In this document: piece after piece, positions 25,847 to 34,828 of the stretch
How the letters are laid out: each line of letters opens with the position of its first letter
Position numbering within the stretch: the stretch's first letter is position 1
Translations under genes and position numbers: made by a program
NCBI RefSeq assembly: GCF_024498175.1
Contig: NZ_CP101823.1
Coordinates: 248,001 to 312,000, forward strand
Direction: 5' to 3'
DNA from: Haloplanus salinarum
GTDB lineage: Archaea > Halobacteriota > Halobacteria > Halobacteriales > Haloferacaceae
Length of the DNA stretch: 64,000 nucleotides
Notes under the pieces: model-generated
What the model saw: only the letters and a program-made list of their open reading frames with translations
Database searches by the model: none
Told to the model about the DNA's origin: nothing

Positions 25847-26773
25847 ATGACTGCTCTCGGTCCCACCGATCGTTCCGTACTCGTGACTGGCGGCGCGGGG
25901 TTCATCGGAAGCCACCTCGCCGACGCGCTCGTCGACGACAATGACGTGTGCGTCCTCGACGACCTCTCGCGCGGGTCGCGCGACGCGGTCCCCGACGCCG
26001 CCGAGTTCGTCGAGGGCGACGTTCGTGATGCGACGACGGTGGAACGCGTCTGTGCGGACGTGGACGTCGTGTTCCACCAGGCGGCCAACATCAGCGTCGA
26101 GCGTTCCGTCGAGGCTCCGGTCGAGACCCACCGGGTGAACGTCGACGGCACCCTCAACGTCCTCGAAGCGGTGCGGGACGCGGACGCCCGCGTCGTGTTC
26201 GCGTCCAGCGCCGCCGTCTACGGCGAACCGTCGAGGGTGCCGGTCGCCGAATCACAGCGGAAGTCCCCGTCGTCGCCGTACGGCGCGGAGAAGCTCTCCG
26301 CGGACCGGTACGTGCGGCTGTACGCGTCACTCTACGATCTGGAGACCGTCGCGCTCCGCTATTTCAACGTCTACGGGCCGGGGGGAATCGCGACCGACTA
26401 CAGCGGCGTCATCGACGCCTTCCTCTCGCGTGCGCGCAGGGACGAGGATCTGCCCGTCCACGGCGACGGGACCCAGACCCGGGATTTCGTCCACGTCTCA
26501 GACGTCGTGCAGGCGAACCTCCGTGCCGCCGTCACGGACCACGTCGGGGAGGCGTACAACGTCGGCACCGGGGGGAGCGTGACGATCGATCGGCTGGCGA
26601 ATCTGATCGTCGACGTGACCGACTCGGCGTCGGACGTCGTCCACACGTCGCCCCGCCCCGGCGACATCGACGAGAGCGAGGCGGACATCGGCCGTGCGCG
26701 TGACCGACTCGGGTACCGTCCACGAATCACGCTCCGCGACGGCCTAGAAACGCTCGTGGGAACGACGACATGA
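25847..26773 (+). CDS. NAD-dependent nucleotide-sugar epimerase (GalE-like extended SDR)
   Basis: 308 residues. GGAGFIGSHL near the N-terminus, a Ser pair in FASSAAVYG, the catalytic YGAEK (Tyr-x3-Lys), and HGDGTQTRDFVHVSDV are all intact. It is closest in pattern to UDP-glucose/UDP-GlcNAc 4-epimerases of glycosylation clusters. It follows the sugar transferase by 61 bases and precedes the STT3-like gene by 42, so one transcript is likely. It presumably makes a sugar for the lipid-linked glycan. Confidence 0.88.
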   Translation: MTALGPTDRSVLVTGGAGFIGSHLADALVDDNDVCVLDDLSRGSRDAVPDAAEFVEGDVRDATTVERVCADVDVVFHQAANISVERSVEAPVETHRVNVDGTLNVLEAVRDADARVVFASSAAVYGEPSRVPVAESQRKSPSSPYGAEKLSADRYVRLYASLYDLETVALRYFNVYGPGGIATDYSGVIDAFLSRARRDEDLPVHGDGTQTRDFVHVSDVVQANLRAAVTDHVGEAYNVGTGGSVTIDRLANLIVDVTDSASDVVHTSPRPGDIDESEADIGRARDRLGYRPRITLRDGLETLVGTTT

Positions 26774-26815
26774 GGACGACACAGCCTCGGACGGTCGGAA
26801 CACGGGTGGTTTCCG

Positions 26816-28921
26816 ATGACTGATCACTCCGAGGGGACGGACGAAGGCGGTACAGTATCCGGAGACGGCCGTCGGATTCGCGTTCGAACCGCCCTCGTTC
26901 TCGCCCTCCTGCTCGTCGTCCTCGTCCGCCTGCCCACGATCCAGGCGGTCTTCCGCGACGACTGGGTCGTCCTCGTCTCGAACGATCCCTACGCCTACCG
27001 GTACCTGGCGGATCAAGCGTTGCTCGACGGCCCGCTCCCGTCGCTTCCGGACCGGGCGGTCCAGGGGGAACCGCTCCTCGTCGCGACGCTCGCGGTGGCG
27101 ACGTGGCCCTTCGGCGCGGGAACGTGGGGCTCGGGGTTCGTCGTCGCGTGGTACCCCGTCGTCGCTGCCGTCGCCACGGCGGCCTTCGTCTACGGCGCCG
27201 CCACGCGACTCACCGACGACGTCCGCGTCGGCCTCGCCTCCGCCGGGCTCCTGGCCGTCACGCCGGCGCACGCCTACCGGACCGCGCTCGGCGTCGCCGA
27301 CCACCACGCCTTCGATTTCGTGTGGCTCGCGTTGACCGCGCTGGCCGTGATCGAACTGCTCACGCGGGGGGAGCGTGACCGCCGCACGTGGCTCGCCGCG
27401 GCCGCCCTCGCCGTCGCGGTGGCGGGACAGTCGCTCTCCTGGGAGGCCGCACCGCTCCTCCTGTTCCCGCTCGTTCCGGGGCTCGCACTCGCGGCGCTGG
27501 TGGAGATCCGACGGCCGGGTCCCGAGCGGCTGGTGCCGGTCGCCGCCGGCCTCGTCGGGGGCGCGGCGCTCGCCCACTTGGTTCACGTCCTGCTCGGCTG
27601 GCAGTACGCGGCCGTCGTCTACGCGCTCGACCTGCTGGCGCTGGGGAGCGTGGGTCTGGTGGCGCTCGTCGTCGCCGTCCGCCGACTCGACGGCTCGTGG
27701 ACGTGGCTCCTGGCCGCCGAGGCGGGTCTCGGTGTCGCCGCCGCCGTCGCCGTCCGGTCGACTCGGCCGCTCGTGACCGAACTGCAGTCCGGTGTCGCCT
27801 TCTTCTCCTCGACGCAGGCGGCCGAACTCACGGGCGTCGGTGCCAACTACGGGGCGGTCGGCGTCCTCGTCCTCCTCGGGTTCGCGTCCGTGCTCGCCGC
27901 GCCGATGCTTCCCCTCGCGGTCACGTGGGGGTGGCGACGGCTCGAACCCAGCTGGTTCGTCGTCGGCGTCTACACCGTTCACTTCGGCGTGTTGGCGGCG
28001 CTCCAGCGGCGGTTCGCCGGCGAACTCGCGCCCTTCGCGGCCATCCTCGGCGGCGTCGGGTTCGTGATGCTCGCGTCGTGGTTCGACCTCGTGCGGGCAC
28101 CCGCGCCCCGGCGAACCGAGGGTGACACCGTCTCCCCGGCCGTCGCCGCCGACGGCGGTGACGGCGCCGACCTCGCCGTCCCGGACCGGACGCGCGTGGC
28201 ACTGCTCGGCGGCCTCGCGGGCGTCGCCGTCGGAGCCGGCGGGCTCTACTCCGCGCTGATCGACCGACGCCTCGTCATCGACGACGCGACCTACGAGGCG
28301 GCCCGGTGGATTGCCGGTTACGTCGACGACCACGACGTCGCGTATCCGGAGAGCTACGTCCTCAGCAAGTGGGGGCGAAACCGCGTCTACAACTACTTCG
28401 TGAACGGGGAGGCGGCGTCGTACGGCTACGCGCGACGCCACTACGAGGACTTCCTGTTCTCGAACGCGAACACCGAGGCCGACTGGTACGCGGAGTTCGA
28501 CGGGCGTGTCGGATTCGTCGTCACCCGCGACTTGCCCCACCTCGGGCTGATCGCCTCGTCGACGGTTCAGTCGACGCTCCACGACCGGTTCGGGAGCGCC
28601 GAGATCCGCAGTATCAGCGGTGTCGGCCACTTCCGAGCCGTCTTCGCCACCGACGATGGGGCGCGGAAGGTGTTCCGGCCCGTCCCCGGCGCGACCGTCC
28701 GCGGGCCGGCACCGACCGGCGAGGACGACGTCCGTCTCGCCACCGAGGTGTCGATTCCGGGTGCCGACTTCGAGTACGTCCGCCGGGCACCGGTAACGGA
28801 CGGGACCTTCGAGGCGACGGTCGCCTATCCGGGCACGTACCGGATCGGCGGCGGCGAGGAGAGCGTCGAAATCACGGAGCGCATGGTCAGCTCGGGGGAA
28901 CGCGCCACCGTCGAGCGCTGA
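26816..28921 (+). CDS. STT3/AglB-like membrane glycosyltransferase with a degenerate WWDYG motif
   Basis: 701 residues, with about 12 helices to residue 480 and then a soluble domain. The first acidic motif appears as SNDPYAYRY, the second as GVADHHAFD, with SWEAAP after it and the loop STQAAEL in the position of TIxE. The soluble domain has VLSKWGRNRVYNYF where AglB proteins have a WWDYG sequence. AglB moves a lipid-linked glycan onto Asn of proteins. Here the acceptor-reading site is altered, so acceptor or reaction may differ. It ends an apparent operon of glycan genes. Confidence 0.82.
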   Translation: MTDHSEGTDEGGTVSGDGRRIRVRTALVLALLLVVLVRLPTIQAVFRDDWVVLVSNDPYAYRYLADQALLDGPLPSLPDRAVQGEPLLVATLAVATWPFGAGTWGSGFVVAWYPVVAAVATAAFVYGAATRLTDDVRVGLASAGLLAVTPAHAYRTALGVADHHAFDFVWLALTALAVIELLTRGERDRRTWLAAAALAVAVAGQSLSWEAAPLLLFPLVPGLALAALVEIRRPGPERLVPVAAGLVGGAALAHLVHVLLGWQYAAVVYALDLLALGSVGLVALVVAVRRLDGSWTWLLAAEAGLGVAAAVAVRSTRPLVTELQSGVAFFSSTQAAELTGVGANYGAVGVLVLLGFASVLAAPMLPLAVTWGWRRLEPSWFVVGVYTVHFGVLAALQRRFAGELAPFAAILGGVGFVMLASWFDLVRAPAPRRTEGDTVSPAVAADGGDGADLAVPDRTRVALLGGLAGVAVGAGGLYSALIDRRLVIDDATYEAARWIAGYVDDHDVAYPESYVLSKWGRNRVYNYFVNGEAASYGYARRHYEDFLFSNANTEADWYAEFDGRVGFVVTRDLPHLGLIASSTVQSTLHDRFGSAEIRSISGVGHFRAVFATDDGARKVFRPVPGATVRGPAPTGEDDVRLATEVSIPGADFEYVRRAPVTDGTFEATVAYPGTYRIGGGEESVEITERMVSSGERATVER

Positions 28922-29000
28922 CACCGCCGAGAAACGACGGCCATACGGCCGTTAACGGGCGATTATCTATGAGCGAGCGTGGTGTGAGTACGACCGACTC

Positions 29001-29825
29001 ATGTCCTTCAGTGACCGAGTACACCACCTCCGACAGCCAGAGTACACCGGTGAGAACCGCTGTGTTCCGTGCACGGTGGTCAACCTCGCTATCGCGGCCC
29101 TGCTCGGTGGTCTCGTGGCGATGGTCTCCCCGCCGCTGGCAGTCGCCGTGTTCGCGGGCTCAGTCGCTGCGATCTATCTCCGGGGCTATCTGGTTCCGGG
29201 GACGCCGACGCTGACGAAACGATACCTCCCCGACGCCGTGTTGAAACTGTTCGACAAGCACGACCCCGACCCGCTGGCGATCGCCGACGAGGCGGACATC
29301 GAGTCGTTCCTCATCGAAGTCGACGCCGTCGAGGAGTGTCGGGACGGGACCGACCTCTGTCTCACGGAGGCGTTCCGGACGGCTTGGAACGAGCGCATCC
29401 ACCGACTCCGCGAACGCGGCGACGAGGACGAGGGGATCGCCGCCCTGTTCGAGGGCCTGGACATCGACGCCGAACGGGTGCGGGTCGAGTCCTACGGCGA
29501 CGCCTACGAGGCCTATATCGACGACACGCGCGTGGGCCAGTGGGAGTCGCGGGCGGCCTACCTCGCCGACCTGGCGGCGGAGGGCGAACTCCGCGACCGC
29601 CATGCGGGCTGGCACCGTCTCGGGTTCGACGCACGGACGGAGGTGCTCGGCTCCCTGCGACTGTGGCTGGAGCGCTGCCCGTCCTGTGACGGTCCGGTGA
29701 CGCTCGGCGAGGATACGGTGGAGTCCTGCTGTCGCTCCATCGACGTGATCGCGGCCACCTGTGAGGACTGTGAAGCGCGGGTCTTCGAGGCGCAGTTCTC
29801 GCCCGAGGCGATGGCCGCGGACTGA
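29001..29825 (+). CDS. Uncharacterised membrane protein with C-terminal zinc-finger-like cysteines
   Basis: 274 residues. A short N-terminus with CVPC precedes two membrane helices at about 27-64. The large soluble part (about 75-220) is acidic and helical, and the end has CPSC, CC and CEDC clusters that could bind zinc. No catalytic signature is seen. Similar proteins appear to be conserved in haloarchaea without assigned function. It lies 79 bases after the STT3-like gene. Confidence 0.75.
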   Translation: MSFSDRVHHLRQPEYTGENRCVPCTVVNLAIAALLGGLVAMVSPPLAVAVFAGSVAAIYLRGYLVPGTPTLTKRYLPDAVLKLFDKHDPDPLAIADEADIESFLIEVDAVEECRDGTDLCLTEAFRTAWNERIHRLRERGDEDEGIAALFEGLDIDAERVRVESYGDAYEAYIDDTRVGQWESRAAYLADLAAEGELRDRHAGWHRLGFDARTEVLGSLRLWLERCPSCDGPVTLGEDTVESCCRSIDVIAATCEDCEARVFEAQFSPEAMAAD

Positions 29826-29835
29826 GCGGATATCC

Positions 29836-30462
29836 CTACTCCTGCTCGTCGAGGATGTACTGGAAGTACGGCGTCATCGCGTCGCGGGCCTCGTCCCACC
29901 GGCGCATGTCGTGGAGTTCGACCCCGAGGGCGTAGCGCGTCGGTTCGGGGCCGAACCCGGCCTGTCCGTGGCGGGGCTTCTCGGGATAGGCTGGGTTCCC
30001 GAGGGCCGCACGGAGTTCGAGCATCTGGGCCTGCATCATCGGCGACCAGTAGTCCTCGCCGGTCTTGTGGTTTATCCAGGCAGTCGTCGTCAGTTCGGCG
30101 TACCGCGGATCGATGTCGGCGACCTCCGCCCGGCGTTCGAAGGCGTCCTCCATCGGGGACCAGTCGGCCGCTTCGAGGCGTTCGGGATCCAGGCTACCGT
30201 TGACGCGGCAGGATTCCTCGATTTCGTCTTTGACCCAGAGGGCGTCCACGTAGCCGAGGGCCGCCCGAACCGCCTCGGTCTCGTCCAAATCCGGAAACTG
30301 GAGGGCGTCGACGGCGCCGAACGCTTTGATCGACGCTTCACGCCGGCGCTGGTCGTGATGAATGAATCCGTTACAGAGCTGTTCGGCCATGTAGGACGCC
30401 GACCGTTCGACGTCTTCGGGAAGTGACGGCAGTTGTGCTTGGGTGGGGGGAGTTTCTTTCAT
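29836..30462 (-). CDS. Uncharacterised acidic protein
   Basis: 208 residues, soluble, mostly helical, no cysteine cluster or membrane segment. Recognisable blocks are AEQLCNGFIHHDQRRREASIK, trimmed here to its core CNGFIHHDQR, and INHKTGEDYWSPMM. No family is recognised. It converges on the 29001 gene with 10 bases between ends. An AT-rich box (30490-30499) about 32 bases before the ATG may be its promoter. Confidence 0.7.
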   Translation of the reverse strand: MKETPPTQAQLPSLPEDVERSASYMAEQLCNGFIHHDQRRREASIKAFGAVDALQFPDLDETEAVRAALGYVDALWVKDEIEESCRVNGSLDPERLEAADWSPMEDAFERRAEVADIDPRYAELTTTAWINHKTGEDYWSPMMQAQMLELRAALGNPAYPEKPRHGQAGFGPEPTRYALGVELHDMRRWDEARDAMTPYFQYILDEQE

Positions 30463-30610
30463 TTACGTCTCCGACTCTGATGGACTCGGCGATAAGTTTA
30501 CCCACGAAATTCTCACCTGTGATATCGCGGGTAACCATCTCCGGTTGATTCGCTCGCTTTTCGGCTCTATGAGCCCCATTGACATACGATCTATTCAGCT
30601 TTTCGCTATC

Positions 30611-30640
30611 ACGTTCGATATTTAAACCCGGAAAAACGTT
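30611..30640 (-). terminator. Possible T-rich terminator after the DUF7344 gene
   Basis: On the minus strand, ACGTTTTTCC and then GTTTAAATATC follow the stop of the DUF7344 gene at 30648 within 40 bases. T-runs of this kind end transcription in archaea. No strong hairpin is present. Confidence 0.35.
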
Positions 30641-30647
30641 ATAAATC

Positions 30648-31184
30648 TCACAGGAGTTGTTGGAGATAGAGCCAGCGGCGGGACCAGAACTGGTAGAGCG
30701 TCGAGGCGGCGATGGCGAGGAGGAAAAACGACGCCCAGAGGAGCGGATCGACGGCGGACACGAGGGGCGTGTCGGTCGACGCGAGTACGATCGTGAGCAA
30801 GGAGAGCGTGCCGACGGCACGATAGTACGTCGCCCAGGTGACGCCGTAGCGTGTGACTACTTCCATATACAGGTCCACCTGTCGGGCCGGTTTCCGAAGG
30901 ATGATCGTCTTCCGGTCGCTGTCGTAGTCGACGATGCCCGCGTCGTCCAGTTTCGGCAGATGGGTCTGGTGGAGCGAGACGTAGACGCTGTCGCGGATGT
31001 TACTCGGTGGTGGTGATTCGTCGGTCTCGATCTCGGCGATGTGGACTGCCAGATCCCGGAGCGACACCTCGCGTCCCCGATCCTGGAGACACTTGATGAC
31101 GTTTCGCCGTCGGTCATTCCGAAGGATGTCGTGGATGTCCGTTTCGGGAAGTACGTCGTCCGTCTTGAGTAGTCCGATGTTCAT
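30648..31184 (-). CDS. DUF7344 winged-helix protein with two C-terminal membrane helices
   Basis: 178 residues. Residues 15-110 form a winged helix (IHDILRNDRRRNVIKCL, LHQTHLPKLDDAGIVDYD) of the haloarchaeal DUF7344 type. Two membrane helices follow at about 120-140 and 147-165. Such membrane-tethered DNA-binding proteins are common in haloarchaea and few are characterised. It is divergent from the SipW/TasA-type cluster and shares a 384-base intergenic region with it, so it is a candidate regulator of that cluster. Confidence 0.78.
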   Translation of the reverse strand: MNIGLLKTDDVLPETDIHDILRNDRRRNVIKCLQDRGREVSLRDLAVHIAEIETDESPPPSNIRDSVYVSLHQTHLPKLDDAGIVDYDSDRKTIILRKPARQVDLYMEVVTRYGVTWATYYRAVGTLSLLTIVLASTDTPLVSAVDPLLWASFFLLAIAASTLYQFWSRRWLYLQQLL

Positions 31185-31353
31185 GGGTGGCGCCCGGGTT
31201 CACATGCACCAACACGACAGGGGGGCATAATTATCAGTATCTTAATCGATCGAAGGCTGAGTCTGTGAACGACGTTAATTCCCGGTTAGGTGTCCTTACC
31301 ACTGGGAAAATTCTGGGGTTTCAGGGCCTCTAGAACGTTAACAACTGATTAAC

Positions 31354-31385
31354 GCCCCCATCAGGGGGGCACGGGCGCTCCCGTG
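31354..31385. promoter_or_regulatory. Two adjacent hairpins upstream of the secreted-protein cluster
   Basis: GCCCCC-ATCA-GGGGGGC (31354-31370) touches CACGGG-CGCT-CCCGTG (31370-31385). Both have stems of five to six GC pairs and four-base loops. No T-run follows, so a plain terminator is unlikely. They could be operators or leader-RNA structure. Confidence 0.5.
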
Positions 31386-31520
31386 GCCCCGCGCCGGACG
31401 TTCGGCCTCAGTAACCGTGGCTTTACTCGCGTTAGTCCGACGTTATGTGAGCGAATTGGCGATTAGCTATGATAGTGGGTGGTATGTGATCCATGTGAGT
31501 CACCCACACCGGTTCACGAC

Positions 31521-31544
31521 GACGGTTCGACTCCGTCGGTGGGC
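31521..31544 (+). promoter_or_regulatory. T-arm-like hairpin element, copy 1
   Basis: GACGG-TTCGACT-CCGTC followed by GGTGGGC. The 7-base loop fits the tRNA T-loop consensus TTCRANY. The stem differs from copy 2 by a compensatory A-T for G-C pair. The hairpin CCCC-TCAC-GGGG and a purine-rich stretch follow before the ATG at 31569 (loop to ATG about 37 bases). Confidence 0.75.
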
Positions 31545-31568
31545 ATCCCCTCACGGGGGGAACAAAAA

Positions 31569-32627
31569 ATGACGGACGAACGATTCGACATCTCACGGCG
31601 GAAGGCCCTCGCGGCCTTGGGGACGATCGGCGTCGCCTCGGCCGGTGCGGGGCTCGGGACCAGCGCGTACTTCTCCGATCAGGAGACGTTCGAGAACAAC
31701 CAGCTCGTGGCCGGCACGCTCGACGTGGGTGTTGGTTACTCGGCGCATTACTCTGACTGGATGGCAAACGAGGAGGGGACCCCGGAAGACGAAAACGTCG
31801 ACAGTCTCCGGATGTGGGATGGGCCGATAAATACGACCGGTGGTTCGGGCGATCTTACGGGCGACGAGGTCGGGCTTCCCGCGGACGACGCGTGGCTAAT
31901 CGCCGTCGGAGACGAAGATGATGCCGAAGAGTTCCTCGACAATACCGAGTACCAGTCGTTCAACGACGACGGACTGGACGACTGTCCGCTTGACGATGGT
32001 GAGCAGGCTGACGACGCAGAGGCTCCGGTGATCAATCTCGAGGACGTGAAGCCGGGCGACTTCGGTGAGGTTACGTTCGACTTCAGAATCTGTGACAACC
32101 CCGGCTTCGTGTGGCTAAACGGCCAACTCGAATCCGCCGCGGAGAACGGTCTCACCGAACCCGAAGCCGACGATCCGCAGGAGGATGGCGACGCAGATTC
32201 GACCGACCCGGAAGACGTCGAACTCCTCGACGTCGTCCAAACGGCTGTCTGGGTCGACGATGGGGACAACTATCAGGACGGTGAGGAAGAGCCGCTGGCC
32301 GTTCAATCCTTGCGCGACCTCTTGATGGATCTCGACGACGATGGCAACCGGGCTGGAGTTCCCCTCGCTGGAAACACCTCCCCGGAGGAAGGCGGTGCTG
32401 CGGCCGACGCCCGAAACTGCTTCGCGGGCGACGAGAAGCACTCGTTCGTCTTCGCGTGGTGGGTTCCGATCGACCACGGCAACCAGATCCAGAGCGATCA
32501 AGCTTCGTTCCGACTCGGCCTCTACACCGAACAGTGCCGCCACAACGACGGCAGCGGCATGAACAACGAAGGGCTCGAGGACGAGGTCGACGACGACCAG
32601 GAGACGTCGACCCCGGCTCCCTCGTAG
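31569..32627 (+). CDS. SipW-type signal-peptide protein, TasA/camelysin-like secreted subunit
   Basis: 352 residues. ISRRKALAALGTIGVASAGA gives a signal with a twin-arginine pair at 10-11. AYFSDQETFENN and LVAGTLDV (33-52) are the hallmark of SipW-processed TasA/camelysin proteins. The mature part is highly acidic, contains NLEDVKPGDFGEVTF and ends with cysteines around WWVPIDHGN and YTEQCRHNDGSG. Relatives form extracellular fibres or matrix subunits by donor-strand exchange. The next gene is a close homologue with an extra domain. A SipW-type peptidase is encoded downstream. The ATG at 31569 has a G-rich ribosome-binding-like stretch eight bases upstream. Confidence 0.85.
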   Translation: MTDERFDISRRKALAALGTIGVASAGAGLGTSAYFSDQETFENNQLVAGTLDVGVGYSAHYSDWMANEEGTPEDENVDSLRMWDGPINTTGGSGDLTGDEVGLPADDAWLIAVGDEDDAEEFLDNTEYQSFNDDGLDDCPLDDGEQADDAEAPVINLEDVKPGDFGEVTFDFRICDNPGFVWLNGQLESAAENGLTEPEADDPQEDGDADSTDPEDVELLDVVQTAVWVDDGDNYQDGEEEPLAVQSLRDLLMDLDDDGNRAGVPLAGNTSPEEGGAAADARNCFAGDEKHSFVFAWWVPIDHGNQIQSDQASFRLGLYTEQCRHNDGSGMNNEGLEDEVDDDQETSTPAPS

Positions 32628-32675
32628 TCGCACGCGATCCAGACCCACTCGGAGACGGCGTTTCCCCGCGCCGAC

Positions 32676-32699
32676 GGCGGTTCGACTCCGCCGGTGGGC
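32676..32699 (+). promoter_or_regulatory. T-arm-like hairpin element, copy 2
   Basis: GGCGG-TTCGACT-CCGCC then GGTGGGC. CCCAC at 32644-32648 can pair with GTGGG, closing a structure that also contains the hairpin CGGCG...CGCCG (32655-32673). The hairpin CCCC-GGAT-GGGG follows before the ATG at 32723 (loop to ATG 36 bases). Confidence 0.75.
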
Positions 32700-32722
32700 A
32701 TCCCCGGATGGGGAGTGACACC

Positions 32723-34768
32723 ATGACGGACGGCGAATTCGACATCTCACGGCGGAAGGCGCTGGCCGCGCTCGGCACGATCGGCGTCGCCTCGGCAGGG
32801 GCCGGACTCGGCACGAGTGCGTACTTCAGCGACCAGGAAACGTTCGAGAACAACCGGCTCGTGGCCGGCGAGCTGGACCTGAAGATGGACTGGGAGGAGC
32901 ACTACTCCGACTGGTCCGCGGACGAGAACGACAATCCGGACGACGGGTCCCTCGACATCCGGATGGAGGAACCGGAGAACTCGGGCGACTACACGCGATA
33001 TCCCGCCGGTGTGGAGGACGAGACCGAAGGGCTCCATTCCCTCTGGGTTGCGAACGGCGACGTGCCGCAGTTCCAGGACAACACCGCCATCGAGGCGTTC
33101 CCCGACGACGACGACGACGGCATCGCCAGTTACGGTGACTTGGTGGACAACAACGCCAGCGACGAGGGCTTCCCCGGCAACGACGAGAACGATCTCTCGC
33201 CGACAGCCTGCGATATCCTGGCGGACGTCGGCGACGACGACGGTGGACTCAGCTCCGATTCGCGGACGAACGCCACCATCGACGGACAGACGACCAGCCC
33301 CGGCGATCCGCTGATCAACTTACAGGACGTGAAGCCGGGTGACTTCGGCGAGGTCACGTTCAGTACGCACCTCTGTGACAACGACGGCTACCTCTGGATG
33401 AACGCTCCGGGTGGTCTCACGGCGGACGAGACCGGAACGACTGAGCCCGAAGCCGACGATCCGGAGGAAGGAGAGGGCGTCGAACTCGTGGACACAGTGC
33501 AGACGGCACTCTGGTACGACAATAACTGTGATAACGTCCCACAGGAGGACCCGGAGCCGGTCGATGTAATCGCAATCGCGGACACTTCGGCGTCGATCAG
33601 TGACGAAGATCCGGACAACCAGCTCGAACTACTGACACAGGGGGCGAACGCGTTCGTCGAAGAGCTGCCGAACGGTACGTTACCGAGCGGCTCACGAGCA
33701 GGCGAGGAAATCGTCCGGATCGGCCTGATGTCGTTCGCTGGCGGTGAGGACATCGATACCCCCGTGTCTCTTGAGGCGACCGTCGGACCTGTCGATCAGT
33801 TCCTCGACGGCGACGGAAACGGGATCGCAGGTGACTTTCTCCCCGACGAGACGGCGGGTAACACGCCAATGGCCGGCGCCCTCGATATCGCTCGGGGGAT
33901 CCTCAATGATCCCTCGCTCGATGGCGTCCGCGAATCCGACGTCGACAAGAAGATTCTCCTCGTCACTGACGGTGCCCCGAACTACAGCTACGGGATCATC
34001 GAAACCGGTCTACCAAACGCGGGCGAGGAAGGCGTCCAGTACGGCGTTGATTACAACGGTACGTCGATATACTCCGAGAAGTTCGTCGAAGGAATCCATC
34101 CGGAGAACGACGATGGCGACGGCGGAACGCCCGGTCTTGGCAACGACCCGTTCGAGGGTTCGGACGACTTCCCCGATGGTGGCGAGGAGTCCACGTCGTC
34201 TGACCAAGAACGCTACGAGACGTGGCAGATCGCCAGCGAGGGATCGGACTACGGCTTCACCGCAATCAACGGCGACACCACAAACGACGACGACGGGATG
34301 GAGATACTCGTGGCCGGCATCGCGAACGAAGATGTGGGCCTCGGCGATGCACTCGACTCCTATCTCCAGATGCGTATCGCATCGACGCCGAGCCAGTTCT
34401 ACGACACCAATTTCAGCGCCGATATTAGGGATACTGCCCGTCAGATCGCTCGCGACGTCGCTGCGGGCGGCGCCGGCGGCGAGGAGTACATCTTCCGGGG
34501 AGAGACGCTCGCGGACGCCATCGATCGCCTCTCCGACGGGAACGGCATCCCGCTCGACGGCGACCGGACCACCGAAGGCCGGCAGTGTTTCGACGCCTCC
34601 GCGACCCACTGCTTCGGCTTCTCGTGGTGGGTGCCGATCGATCACGGCAACGAGATACAGAGCGACGCCGCCTCCTTCGACATCGGCTTCTACACCGAGC
34701 AGTGCCGCCACAACGACGGCAGCGGCATGAACAACGAGGAGGTCACGCCCGCGGAAACCGACGCCTGA
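32723..34768 (+). CDS. TasA/camelysin-like secreted protein with an inserted von Willebrand A domain
   Basis: 681 residues. Residues 5-45 are nearly identical to the preceding gene (same SRR signal, AYFSDQETFENN), and the C-terminus (WWVPIDHGNEIQSD, YTEQCRHNDGSG) matches too. Between them about 325 residues (roughly 280-605) form a VWA domain with a complete metal-ion-dependent adhesion site: Asp287, Ser289, Ser291 (ADTSAS), Thr381 (GNTPMAG) and Asp416 (LLVTDGAPN). The scaffold probably joins a surface fibre or matrix while the VWA domain binds a ligand or adhesive target. Origin by tandem duplication plus domain insertion is inferred from the shared ends. Confidence 0.86.
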   Translation: MTDGEFDISRRKALAALGTIGVASAGAGLGTSAYFSDQETFENNRLVAGELDLKMDWEEHYSDWSADENDNPDDGSLDIRMEEPENSGDYTRYPAGVEDETEGLHSLWVANGDVPQFQDNTAIEAFPDDDDDGIASYGDLVDNNASDEGFPGNDENDLSPTACDILADVGDDDGGLSSDSRTNATIDGQTTSPGDPLINLQDVKPGDFGEVTFSTHLCDNDGYLWMNAPGGLTADETGTTEPEADDPEEGEGVELVDTVQTALWYDNNCDNVPQEDPEPVDVIAIADTSASISDEDPDNQLELLTQGANAFVEELPNGTLPSGSRAGEEIVRIGLMSFAGGEDIDTPVSLEATVGPVDQFLDGDGNGIAGDFLPDETAGNTPMAGALDIARGILNDPSLDGVRESDVDKKILLVTDGAPNYSYGIIETGLPNAGEEGVQYGVDYNGTSIYSEKFVEGIHPENDDGDGGTPGLGNDPFEGSDDFPDGGEESTSSDQERYETWQIASEGSDYGFTAINGDTTNDDDGMEILVAGIANEDVGLGDALDSYLQMRIASTPSQFYDTNFSADIRDTARQIARDVAAGGAGGEEYIFRGETLADAIDRLSDGNGIPLDGDRTTEGRQCFDASATHCFGFSWWVPIDHGNEIQSDAASFDIGFYTEQCRHNDGSGMNNEEVTPAETDA

Positions 34769-34828
34769 ACCACCGCCCGCTCCCCATCCCACCCCGCGCC
34801 GGTCGCGGGAGTCACGCGGTGACTCCCC

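Larger units (their letters stand above)
31185..31568. other. 384-base intergenic and leader region before the secreted-protein cluster
   Basis: No gene seen. It holds AT-rich patches (31225-31245 and 31470-31490) that could be promoters, two back-to-back hairpins at 31354-31385, and, next to the first secreted-protein gene, the T-arm-like hairpin at 31521-31544. GC content is lower than in flanking genes. The size and structure suggest regulated expression. Confidence 0.6.

Noticed and set aside
31479-31568. An upstream extension of the first secreted protein, starting before the hairpin.
   Set aside because: The residues before MTDERF are not a signal peptide, the hairpin is shared with other genes as a leader, and the ATG at 31569 has a G-rich site at proper spacing.
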